From the NCBI GenBank assembly GCA_014898415.1, contig RCTD01000007.1, forward strand, positions 868,001 to 932,000: DNA of 64,000 nucleotides, given 5' to 3'. Under the pieces are notes generated by a model that saw only the letters and a program-made list of their open reading frames with translations, was not told the origin of the DNA and ran no database searches. The first letter of the stretch is position 1; the number at the start of each line of letters is the position of its first letter. Shown here piece after piece: positions 33,274 to 44,817 of this stretch. The translations under genes and the position numbers were made by a program. Source of the DNA: Stromatinia cepivora. Lineage: Eukaryota > Ascomycota > Leotiomycetes > Helotiales > Sclerotiniaceae.

Positions 33274-36200
33274 ATGGCTATCTCAACGACGGCATTATTC
33301 ATGTGCGGTCCTCAAGCTCGCCTTCCTGCACCACAAGAACTGGTTCAACTCCGAAAAGTCTTGCTTGGCCATAAGACTCTTTGCGAGTCTCTAAATTTCG
33401 CACTCAAAGACCTGCCCAAGCTTTTTGGGCAGTTAACTGCTTCGGATACCTCGTTGAAACAGGTCCCCGCGGCCGAATCAATCGAATCCCTTTCACAATG
33501 GCTAGATTCAGGGAAACTTTCCGTACCAGCCGATAAGCTTCTTAATGTTGCTGCATTACCTCTCGCAGTTCTTTTGCAAATCACATTGTACGTCCAACAC
33601 ATGGACAACACAGAGGCTGGATCTGATTACAGCCACACACTTCGCTCTCTGCAAAAGTATGGCGTTCAAGGCTTCTGCACTGGCTTTCTTACTGCTGCAG
33701 CGATTGACTTGTCTGGAAATGAGGAGCAATTGGCAGTGAATACCGCCACTAGTTTGCGTCTAGCAATGTGCATCGGTGCGTACATTGATCAAAATGTTAT
33801 GTCTGTGGAGCCCTTGAGCCCAGTGTGTGCTCTTTCTGTTCGATGGAAGCAGGGCCAGTTCTCGAAAGCTCAACTTGAAGAGATATTAAACGGTTATTCA
33901 CACGTGAGATCCCATTGAAATCGTCCTCTTTGACCCAGATCGCTCATTCATATACAGGCTTACATCTCATGCATTACCGACAACACTTGCGTCACCGTCA
34001 CTGCCCAAGGACAAGATGAAAAGAAGCTCACAGAAGCATTGAAAGAAGCTGGTCTTCGTGCCAAAACCATAGATATCAACGGGCGATTCCACTCAGCTGC
34101 CGACCACACTGCAGCAGCTCAAAAGCTAAAAACCTTCACACAATCCGCCAAAGGTCTTCAGTATCCCGCAACTTCCCAACTCAAAGCCCCTTTACGGATG
34201 AATACCACCGGAGAACTGATAGCTGGTGACGTCTCAATTACTGATATTGCAATTGAGAGTATCCTGCTCCATACTGCTGACTGGTACACGACTATGCGGA
34301 GCACTTTGGACGCTTCTTCAGGCGATAGCCCAAATGTCACTACGTTTGCTTTCGAGGAGGGTGTTTTACCTCTGAGTCTTTCACAGAGAAACGGTACCAC
34401 GGACGGTATTAACGGGGTTAACGGTATTCACGGCATTAATGGCACCAATGGTACCAACGGGGTTAATGGTATAAATGGGGAGCTGAAAGCAAAATATCCA
34501 CCACATTCAGTCGCAGTAGTTGGCATGTCGTGTCGATTTCCCGGCGCTAATGATGTGGATAAATTCTGGGATCTCCTCTCATCAGGCGTTTCCATGGTCC
34601 AAAAAGTGCCCGCCGACCGCCTGAACATAAACAACCACAGACTATCTGACCATAGCAACACTGAATTCTGGGGAAACTTCATTGATGACCCGGAGAGTTT
34701 TGACCACCGTTTCTTTAAGAAATCAGGACGCGAAGCCATCTCCTGGGATCCTGAGAAGAGAGTTCTACTGGAAGTCGTTTACGAAGCTCTGGAATCTTCT
34801 GGTCATTTCGGCCCTGCTGGTGAGAACCAGCCGAACGATTATGGCTGCTATATTGGTGCTGTGGCAAATAACTATTATGATAATGTTGCATGCCATCCAC
34901 CAAATGCATATTCTATGTTGGGAACATCGCGCGCGTTCTTCAGTGGAAGAATTGCGCATCAATTTGGATTTTCGGGTCCGGCTATGACGATTGATACTGC
35001 ATGTTCTTCATCTCTAGTGGCAATAAATACTGCTTGTCGAGCAATTCAATCGGGAGAGTGCTCGCGTGCAATTGCTGGTGGAACGAACATTTTTAGCAGT
35101 CCTTACGATTACCAGAATCTGGCTGCCGCAGGATTCTTGAGTCCTTCCGGTGGTTGTAAACCATTTGATGCCTCTGCTGATGGTTACTGCCGTGGAGAAG
35201 GTGTTGCAGCTGTGGTACTCAAATCTCTCTCAGCTGCTATTGAGGAGGGTGATCACATTTTGGGTGTGATTGTTGGGTCGGCTGTGAACCAAAATCACAA
35301 TGATGCTCATATCACTGTTCCATGCTCCTCTTCTCAAACGACCGTTTACAAGAAGGTGCTTAGTATGGCAAACGCTCCCTCGTCTAGCGTCACATACGTT
35401 GAAGCTCATGGCACTGGTAAGAATCTCCCACCAAAACTCATGGAATAATCTAACAATGTATCTGCAGGAACTCAAGTTGGCGACCCAATTGAGTGTCAGA
35501 GTATTCGTGACGCTTTCGGTGGCTCTGACCGTAAGGAAATGCTCCACTTTGGCTCCGTCAAAGGCCATATTGGCCACACGGAAGCTTCTGCTGGTGTCGC
35601 TGGACTTATTAAAGTTCTCCTCATGATGAAGCACAACACAATCCTGGGGCAAGCTAGCTACAACAGTTTGAACCCAAAGATTCCGGCACTTGAGCCAGAT
35701 ATGATGACTATTGCAAAGACTTCCACGCCTTGGAAGACATCTTCGAAGCTTGCCTGCATCAACAGCTACGGTGCAGCAGGTAGTAATGCCGTAGTTGCTG
35801 TCCGTGAGGCTGAGTTTGAGTCTTCTAAAAGTTTGAGTGAACGACCAACTATTACTGGAAAGCAGCCTTTCTACCTATCTGCTGCTTCAGAATCTAGTTT
35901 GATCGGGTATGCGAGAAAGCTTGTGACATTTATAGAAGGAGAACGATCATCTTCTACGAATGCCGCCCATCTTCTTTCCGACGTTCTCTTCAACTTGACA
36001 GACAGAGCCAACCATACGCTTGCCTACTCAGTTACAAAAGCCGTTACTGATTTGGACGATCTGGAGAAGCTACTCAAGAGTATTATCGCAGGTACTGAAA
36101 CCCCAGTGAAAGACTCCAACCCTACCTCGCGTCCGGTAGTCATGGTCTTCGGCGGGCAGGAAGGCGATTTTATTGGTCTTTCAAAGGAGGCTGTGGAGCA

Positions 36201-39200
36201 ATCCACACTTCTAAAATCTCATCTAGATGCATGCGACTTCGAATTGCACAAACTCGGACATGGAAGTATATTCCCAGTTATTTATGAACGCGAAAGCATT
36301 CAGCACTTGCCAACTCTTCATGCTGTTCTCTTTGCAACTCAATATGCATCCGCTATGTCCTGGATCGACAGTGGATTGCGTGTCAGCTCCATGGTAGGGC
36401 ATAGCTTTGGTCAGTTGACTGCATTGTGCATTTCGGGTTCTTTACCTCTTGGCGATGCTATGAAACTAGTTGTTGGCCGAGCAGAGCTTATCGAAAAATC
36501 ATGGGGAGAGGAGCGAGGATCCATGCTTTCTGTCCAAGCAGACCAAGCGACGGTCAAGACTGCCCTGGAGAAATTCAACGCCTCATCATCTGACGGAAAG
36601 TTGGAGATCGCTTGTTTCAACCATCCAACAAACCACGTAGTTGTGGGTACGACCGAAGCTGTAAGTGCTTTTGAGACTACTGTTAATGACGAAAAGCTTC
36701 GTGTCAAGAGACTGAAAGTCACACATGGTTTCCATTCGGCCTTAACCGAGAGTATACTACCAGGTCTTGAGAAACTTGCAAGCAGCTTACAATGGAAGAA
36801 ACCTACTATTGCCATTGAGCTAGCAACGGAAGAGCACAATTCTCAAGAACCAGGAGCGTGGTTAATTCCACAACATACGCGCAAGCCCGTTCACTTTTCC
36901 TCGGCAGTTCAGAGACTTGCTCAGAAGTTCAAGTCTTGCATTTGGGTAGAAGCAGGTCAAGGATCATCTGTTATGTCACTGGTGAAGCACAGCGTTAATG
37001 GCAAAGGCGAGCAATTGTACTGTCCCTCGTTCCTGAATGGCCCAAGTGCAGTTTCCTCCATAGCAGAGACTGCGGTTGAACTCTGGAAAGCTGACATCCA
37101 TGTTCAATTCTGGCCTTATCACCGAAGTCAACGCGCTCATTTTGAGTACAAGAGTCTTCCCCCATATCAATTCGAAAAGACCAAGCATTGGCTTCCCTTC
37201 ATTGACCAGGTGGCTCCTTCAGCACCAGCCACAGAAATTGCCCCTATCGCACAAATGCCTCCTTCGCATCAGTTCATTTCATTTATAGAATTCTCTGATT
37301 CAAGCAAGAAAGAAGCACTTTTCCTTGTCGATCCAGAAAGCCCGCGTTACATGTATCTATTGAACGGTCACATCGCATCCAACCAAGCCCTCGCACCTGC
37401 ATCTCTATATGTCGAGCTGCTTTCCCGCGCTACCATAATGTTAACAGAAGGTGCGAGCTTCAAAACACACGTCATTAACATGGATTCAATGGCAATGAAA
37501 GGTGCACCGATCGGTCTCGATGCCAGAAAGAACATCTATATCAAACTCAAGCGCATTACCCCGGGCGTAGACTATTGGGATTTCGAGTATTCCAGTAAGC
37601 TAAAGGAGGGTGGCGAGTCTCAGATTCATGTCACTGGAAGAGTGGGACTCGACAAGCGTGATGATCCTGAATTGGCCAATACAATTATGCAATGGAGTGC
37701 TCTAATTGGATACAAGAGGTGTCTCCAAATCATGAACAGTGAAGACGGAGAGAAGATGCAGGGTAAGCACATTTATCGCGCACTGCAGAAACTCATTTTC
37801 TTCGATGAGATGTACCATGGCATCAAGAGCATTTCATACCAGGGTCACGAAGCCGCAGGAAAGGTTGCAGCAGAGCTGGATCCTAAGCTTTCTCCTGACG
37901 AAGCTTTGTATGACACGCCCACCATTGACGGAATGATGCAATTTGCCGGAGTTCTCGTCAATTGGTTTGCACATCCCAGTGGTAAAGACGTCCTACTCTG
38001 CCAGGGTATCAATCGCGTTGTTACTGGAGGTAGTTTCGACATTACTGCTAAAGAATGGATCGCATACTCGCTCTTGACTGAAGATACCGAGGAGCGCACG
38101 GTTAGCGATGTGTACATCTTTGATAAGAAGTCGCAGAAAATTGTGATTGCATTTATCGGATTCGTTTTTACACGAACTTCGGTATCCGTCTTGCAACGTT
38201 CGCTTAGAAGTGTCAATATGGGTGGACCGGGTGCCAATCCTACACCAAAACTAGCAGGAGCATCTGCCCCCACATTAGTTGCTGCGGCTCCCGCAACTGC
38301 TGGAGCTCCTGCACAGTCTAGTAGGGCACCGAAGATCCTGGAGGTTTTGCACAATGTCACAGATGTTCCAATGGATGAACTAACTCCTGATGCGACGCTT
38401 GAAGAGATTGGAATCGATTCTCTCTTGGTGACTGAAGTCTTGAACGAGATTCAATCTTCTTTCGGGCTTGAAATTGACCTCAACACGTTCCTTTTCCTTC
38501 CAAACGTCAAGGCTGTGTGTGACCATATTGATTCTGCCCTAGGAGTCGTCCCAGGCGCGACTGTTGAAGCTTCTGCTCCGGCCACAGCAAAATTCGACGG
38601 CGTTTCCAATGTAAGCGCATCGCCTACTATTCCAGAAGGTGACTCGATGCCATCGTTCCAGCGTGCCCAAAAGCTCTTCGCAGAAAACAAAGACGCCTAC
38701 GAAAGGGCTGCTTTCCAAACCAAAGCTGTGGGCTTCTGGAAGGAATGCTACCCTCGTGAAGCTGCGCTTGTGCTAGCATACGTCGTGGAAGCATTCGCCA
38801 AGTTAAGCTGCGATATGTCTGCCCTCAAAGCTGGAGATATCGCTCCCATGATTCCACACTTGCCTAAGCACAAGCAACTTGTGCGCCAACTGTATCGAGT
38901 ACTCGAAGATGGTGGACTCGTCACTGTTAATGATCAAGGCCAATTCATTCGCACATCGAAGCCTGTCGATCCTGCGCCCGCATCGACCATATATGATGAG
39001 ATCATTCCGGCATTCCCACTCCATGCTAGTGTACATAAAGTCACTGGAGCTGTTGGAAGGGAGCTTGCGGAGTGTTTGACTGGTGAGAAGGATGGTCTCC
39101 AAATCGTGTTCGGTAACAAAGAGAACAAGAAAACCCTTGATGACCTCTACGAGAACTGGCCTCTTGTACGCTCCGGCACGATCGCATTGGGTGAGTACCT

Positions 39201-39780
39201 TGAGAAAGCCATGGCAAATCCAGATAGACCTGGTAAATTCCGCATATTGGAAGTCGGAGCTGGTACAGGTGGCACGACTAAGTATATTGTTCGCCATCTG
39301 CAGAAGTTGGGCATTCCCTTCGAGTATGTCTTCACAGACTTATCTGCATCGCTCGTTGCAGCCGCCAAACGTACATTCAAGGATTGTCCTGAGATGGAGT
39401 TTACGACATTGGATATTGAGAAAGAGCCAAAGGAATCTTGGGTTCACTCATTCCACGTCGTCATCTCAACGAATTGCATACACGCGACAAGAAACTTGAC
39501 CACATCATTAACGACGATTCGTAAGCTGCTCCGAGATGATGGTGTCGTAACATTGGTCGAGATTACTCAGAACATGTTCTGGTTGGATATTGCTGTTGGA
39601 TTGTTCGAGGGATGGTGGTTATTCGAAGATGGTCGAGAGCATGCTGTAACACATCAGTCACTTTGGAAAGAACACATGCTCCGCGCTGGATTTGCCGCAG
39701 TGGATTGGACAGATGGTGAAGAACCCGAGGCACGTACCATTCGTGTTATTGCAGGGTTTCCTACAAATTCAAGTGCTTGA
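33274..39780 (+). CDS. Non-reducing polyketide synthase, SAT-KS-MAT-PT-ACP-CMeT
   Basis: Three exons (33274-33903, 33958-35416, 35468-39780) encode 2133 residues. The order of domains, with approximate residues, is as follows. SAT (1-350) has GFCTG with Cys135. KS (394-815) has DTACSSS with Cys559, EAHGTGTQVGD and KGHIGHTE. MAT (from about 915) has GHSFG with Ser about 1008. PT (from about 1298) has NGHIASNQALAPASL with His about 1331, and Asp in YDTPTIDGMMQ. ACP has GIDSL with Ser about 1681. C-methyltransferase has the SAM motif LEVGAGTGGTTKYI near 1957. All catalytic residues looked for are present. The protein ends soon after the methyltransferase, so there is no thioesterase, Claisen cyclase or reductase domain. 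The product should be a methylated aromatic polyketide released in trans. The SAT-KS linker is an Asn-Gly-X repeat. Confidence 0.97.
34392..34480 (+). repeat. In-frame Asn-Gly-X minisatellite in the PKS SAT-KS linker
   Basis: Degenerate 9-bp units of the type GGTATTAAC/GGGGTTAAC encode runs of NGV, NGI and NGT between the SAT and KS domains. The frame is kept, so copy-number change would alter only linker length. Confidence 0.85.
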
Positions 39781-40770
39781 TGGAATATGATGTATTTGTT
39801 GTTATAAAGTCATTTAGAAAATTTGGATATAGAATTAGATTGCGAAGGAATAAATATGCTTTGGGTAAAGATATGTTGTATGAAGAACTCTTTGAATGTG
39901 TGAGTTGGATCCAGATATTGAATGAATATGAATTGAAATGTAGTTGACAGCATTGAGCATTGAAACTGTGACTTCAAAGGGAAACTGTGACTTCAGAGGT
40001 GGTGAGTTTTGAGATGACGAGACCGAATAGAATTTGCATTGCCGGAAAACCGTGGTAAAAGCGTGTAAGGAAGAAGGTTTGAACACTAATAAAAAAGACT
40101 CAGTTGGACATTCACTCAAATCACACTTCACTCTCCCGTGCAAACCTTCCCACTTATCTTCACCCAGGAAGTAATAAATTCTCAAGAAGCGGTCTTGTTC
40201 TCAGTCGACGTACTTTTTACAAGCTTGGTTCTAGTTTGGAAGGAAGGATGGAGGAGGGATGGAGATTGGGGCAACTTTTCAGATGTGCAACAAAACATTA
40301 TGAACTGCAATCCTCACCGCTTGGCAGAATAATTAATAGATTGTCGATATTTACGACTCTGTTTTTCATCAAGCTGCTACTCTAGCCAGCATATAAACTT
40401 AGAACCTTCATTATCAAGACAATTTTCTTGTGGCTTATTGAACGTGATATCGTCTAGCGCGGGTGGCTTTGTAAACCAGCCTGCAGGAAGGCCAAGAGAA
40501 CTCGCGTGCGTAGATAAATAAGTACCTTGCAAGTAACCAAATTTTACCACGCGAGGTTGCTTGATTCAACGTTCTCTAAGGCGTCATTTTATTATTCCTT
40601 ACCAAGAGTGAAATTCTGACGAGGGGTGGGAGCAGGACGTACAACATGAGCTCATCAAAAAAGTGTGATCAAGAACCCGATGTGAATCCGTGGTAGCTCG
40701 TCCATGTTTCGATTTGAATCCATCTGGATTTATGAGACCAAAATCGTAGTTTCAAGTTGTCTTCGTACAG
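39781..40770. other. Intergenic region downstream of the PKS
   Basis: This holds the PKS 3' end. No coding frame is supported. A near-duplicated GGGAAACTGTGACTTCA lies around 39961-39998. The right end meets the second MITE. Confidence 0.35.
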
Positions 40771-41210
40771 TACGGAGGTTGATGGGGTAAGTATTGTAAG
40801 ACATTTTTTACCTATATATCACTGTTTTTCCTATCTTTTGATATTGTTTTAAACAATTTAAATAGATATTGAGCTGTTCTCCTTTCAAATTTCGAATCCC
40901 GAAAATCTTGATTGTATTTTGAAGATTTCAATAAAATCTCAACAATTTGATGATTTTGAAGTTTTTAAAGTTTGTATAACCTTTTTTAATAATTTTAGAA
41001 TAGATTTTTGAATAAAAAATTAATGATTTTGAATGATTTTAAATAATTTTGAATAAATAATTGAGAATTTACAATACTTTAATCACTTAGATTTCACCAT
41101 ACAAATTTTCAATCAGCGTGATGATATTATTGGTCAGAACCCCTGTCTGTGGAACCAAGCATGATCATTTTTTGGTGTGTCTTACAATACTTACCCCGTC
41201 AACCTCCGTA
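40771..41210. mobile_element. 440-bp MITE, copy 2
   Basis: Same length, tips and orientation as the copy at 29727-30166. By hand alignment the two differ at about twenty positions, nearly all of them C/T or G/A, with one transversion near the right tip (CCCCTC against CCCGTC). Copy 2 carries most of the T and A states, as expected from RIP. It contains no coding frame. Copies 1 and 2 bracket the FSH hydrolase and PKS genes. Confidence 0.85.
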
Positions 41211-41561
41211 GTCCGTCCACCTCGCCAAGAACAAATTGTGGGTAAATTGGGCTCAGAATCTTTGCCGGCAGGACAACACTTCTTCATTCACGGATGAGTG
41301 AATATCGAAAAACTTTAAAGGGAGTACAAAATCCTCCATGCGCTGCAGGAGTGGGCTCTCAACATTGTACGTCAAATAACGAGAAACAGTAAAGAAGATG
41401 CACATCTGAGAACTCGGACTGGGGCCTAATTGCTTTTCATCATACTAAACAGTACTACAAAACATCGTTATTTATGCCTGGGCTCAAAGTCTATCTATCT
41501 TCTTGAAGCCTTCAATACTGGGCATTCAGATAGATTTAACTTTTCTGCTTACCAGGTATTT

Positions 41562-41868
41562 TACTCGTACAGCCAGAAAGTATATTACATGTTCCTATTC
41601 TAGTTTAGGCTGAGTCTTAAAATAGAGATGGTTAAACCAATAGAACAGATAGAATAAATTATTCTTTATTATTTTACTTTAATCAACTCACATAAAGAAA
41701 AGTAAGTAAAATTCTTTGATTGGTTCGCTTCAATATAATCTTGTTATACTGAGTATAGACTTACAAGATCTATACTCTTTTTGACATGTCGGAGAATTTT
41801 CCCGCTCTTATTTAAACCAGAATAGGAATGTTTTGTGTGTGACAAATACTTTCTGGTCGTACGAGTAA
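41562..41868. mobile_element. Inverted-repeat element, 307 bp (putative MITE)
   Basis: The left end TTACTCGTACAGCCAGAAAG and the inverted right end TTACTCGTACGACCAGAAAG match, and the similarity continues to a shared TTCCTATTCTRG about 40-50 bp in. GGTATT precedes the left tip and GGTCTT follows the right tip, a possible imperfect target duplication. The interior includes a small hairpin (AGTATAGA and TCTATACT near 41752-41776). There is no coding capacity. Confidence 0.65.
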
Positions 41869-41912
41869 GGTCTTTTGGATTCAGGCTTTATAAAGCTAAA
41901 TCGCTTATCGCT

Positions 41913-41941
41913 TATATCCGTTGCCACGGCCGTCGGATATA
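41913..41941. promoter_or_regulatory. Dyad with CCG-N6-CGG, candidate Zn2Cys6 binding site
   Basis: TATATCCG, twelve bases, then CGGATATA form an imperfect palindrome. Inside it are CCGTTGCCACGG (CCG-N6-CGG) and further CGG and CCG triplets. Zn2Cys6 dimers bind paired CGG triplets, and the next gene downstream encodes such a factor, so autoregulation is plausible but untested. Confidence 0.45.
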
Positions 41942-42408
41942 ACTTCAGCGGATGCGGAGATAAAAGCAAGGATCTGTTAGAACATATTACGGCTGGAATG
42001 CCTATAATTTGTATAGAAGGAAAGAATCGACAAGGCTTCCTAGTATAATAATGTAGCTGATGGAAGAAAAGTAAAGTTCCGGGTAATCCTCCACCATGGG
42101 TCTTATCGGCAGTCGGATCTTGAAAGTCCCGACGATTGACATTTGCAGCTTATCAAGGAGTCAGGAGTATATACGTATTAAGTGTCAACAACAAAAACAC
42201 CTTTTCAACATCCTTAATCTTGAACCTTGAATCTTGCATAAGCACTCAGCCTGGTTCTATTTCATTCTAATTTCATCACACATGGTGATATGCTTATTAT
42301 AGGACGGACTACCAACTTGTTGTGTTTGAAAAAAGTTCTATGGGTGATCATTTCATTCAGTCAATCTATTTGTACCAACCAACTCTTCTACAATAAATAA
42401 CCTTCATC

Positions 42409-44817
42409 ATGAATACGAGTGGCCCGCTCGTTTCTACCGCTAATAGCTCAAACTCTCAACAACCTCAACCACCACCAAAAATTCTTAGCTGCACGAATTG
42501 TAGAAGACGTAAGATAAGATGCAACAAAACAACAAACCCTTGTCTCCCGTGTCAGGTGAGTAAACAGTATTTTTCCAATATTCCACCCATCCTTTTTTGA
42601 TATCGGTGACCAACATAACAGTTAGGCATCTGGTACGGAATGTATTTTCCCTACCCGGGTCCGCAATCCTCGGCCGAGACAAAGTAATCCAAAGTCTCGT
42701 GATGCTGAGCTGTTGAAGAGGATCTCTCACCTCGAAAGCTTGGTGAGCAGAATTGATGCCACAAAACTCACCGGTGAGGTCAGTCCGATAGAAGACAATA
42801 GTCGATCAAATGAACCATCACCAGCAACGCGAACTCATCGTTCTTTCACGTCCCCAAGCAATCAATCCAAGATTCAAGAGACTGGCTTAATACCGGGACG
42901 TATGGATCATCAATTTGCTTCATTCATAAAGCGCCAGGAAACCGACTCGATTTATACTCATGACGGGTTTTGGACAAGATTAAGTGAAGAAATTGATGGA
43001 TTGAAGCAGCTCATCGAAAACCCGAGCGATGATGAAGAAGAAGCTTCTGGATCCACTGCAACATCGCCCGCATCCAAGTATGATTCCCCTTCACTGTTTG
43101 TCTTTGATTCCAAGGTCACTTCTTCGAATATATCAATCTCGTATCCGCCCGACCGTCATCGCGATATTTTATTTGGATTTTACTTCAAAAATTTTCATCC
43201 TCTGGTGAGTGTAATGCATGAACCAATGGCATACCTCACGATACAATCAGATTCCGGACTAATTGACCAAGATACTGGTCGACACAAGTTCAAAAGTCTT
43301 CAGGCTGTCACGTGTTCTTGCTTCCTTGCTGCAGTAACGAGCATGACAAATGAAGAGTGCCTCGAGCATTTTGACGAAGAAAGGGACATCTTGGTGGCAC
43401 GGTACAAAACTGCGACGGAGATTGCTCTTCAGGAATCAGATTTTCTAAATAGTGTGGAAATCGTTACCTTACAAGCTTTAATAGTCTATATTGTAAGTAA
43501 ACTTCTTCCTCTAAGCATCTTGGTCGGTGATTTTGTAATAGTTTATTTATGTATATACTTTAGGCAGCCATGCGCTCTCATGATCGAAGTCGAACCACCT
43601 GGACATTTATTGGCCTGGCTGTTCGCATTGCCCGTGCTCTTGGACTTCACAGAGACGCTACCGGTGACCCTTTCGATGTGCAGATGCGAAGAAGAGTATG
43701 GTGGACGTTGCTTGTACTCGATACTAGAGCTTCTGAAGATCGAGGTACTGAAACAATGATCACGGATGGCTCTTTTGATACGAAGATGCCTGCCAACATA
43801 AACGATGAGGAATTCTCGATGACTTCTAAATCTCCTGTGGTTGATAGGATAGGAATTACCAGAATGGCTTTTCCTTGCATTACAATGACAGTTAGTGCAA
43901 TTGGATTGAAGATGAATTTCGTATCTACTCAAAAGGATGCGCCGGTCTTGACCTCTGAACAGAAAGAACAGATGATCAAAGGATTTACCGATAAGGTCGA
44001 ATCAACCTATCTTGCAGGTTCTGATCCCACAGATCCTAAATACTGGTGGATTTGTCGCATAGCACGACTTTTATCTCTCAAATTATGGTTGTCTACACAA
44101 TATCCGCTTCAGCGTAGGAAATCAACGTTTCGAGTACTTCCTCGAGGACAATCCCTGCGTACTGCTATGGCATACCTAAACTTGACCGAAGAGATGATGC
44201 AACATGAGAGTTCGAAAGGGCGGTTTTGGCTTTTCGAAACTTATGTCCCATGGCACGTGATTGCTGTGGCTCTAGCTGAGCTTTGTGCTGAACCGACTGG
44301 CCCTCTTGCTGATGAAGCTTGGGGGGTCATTGAGCATCATTATAATAAATGGAGTGAATATGTCGCGGATACAAAGGATGGAATGATTTGGCGACCAGTC
44401 AAGAATTTACTAAAACGAGCCAGAGCAGAAAGGAGGCGAGAAAGGGCCTTCAGTGGATCGCAAGCATCGGCAGTCACCCCAACCTTTTCCGAAACTAATA
44501 TTTATAGTCCACCTTCCGGATTGGGTCCCGAATTCTCTTCAGTCATGCCAGCAAATCACAACTACCATCAGCCATCAACGATTGGACAAATTGGCCCAGG
44601 TGGACATAACCCATACGGTCCAATAGGCTTCGATCTTCCAATACCTATGGATCCTACCACCATGGATACTAATATGGTATCACCATTAACTATTCCGGAC
44701 GCTTATACAAATGCACATTGGAACGAATTCATATTCGGATTAGGAACCGTTGGTGGTGACGGACATCAAAATCCAGAGTTGTGGAGCTCATACCAAGATT
44801 ACTTTACTGGCTCTTGA
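42409..44817 (+). CDS. Zn2Cys6 transcription factor with fungal-specific domain, likely PKS-locus regulator
   Basis: Three exons (42409-42555, 42626-43492, 43564-44817) give 755 residues. The N-terminal binuclear zinc cluster reads SCTNCRRRKIRCNKTTNPCL, with PCQ continuing across the first intron into ASGTECIFP, so all six cysteines are present. A coiled-coil dimerisation stretch follows (AELLKRISHLESLVSRI). The fungal_trans middle region has the usual hallmark FIGLAVRIARALGLHRD, then QMRRRVWWTLLVLDTRAS. The C-terminus is Gly/Pro/Asn-rich and probably disordered. It lies 2.6 kb downstream of the PKS on the same strand with only transposon-derived sequence between, the usual place for a pathway regulator. 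That role is inference from position. Confidence 0.93.

Larger units (their letters stand above)
41211..42408. promoter_or_regulatory. Upstream region of the Zn2Cys6 gene
   Basis: It contains an inverted-repeat element (41562-41868) and, about 470 nt before the start codon, the dyad at 41913-41941. No gene is supported. The promoter of the regulator must lie here. Confidence 0.4.

Noticed and set aside
33274..39780. PKS as a pseudogene, because the frame is interrupted near 33918 and 35448
   Set aside because: Both interruptions are consensus introns (GTGAGA...ACAG and GTAAGA...GCAG). Joining restores the conserved SAT and KS sequence, and every catalytic motif is intact.
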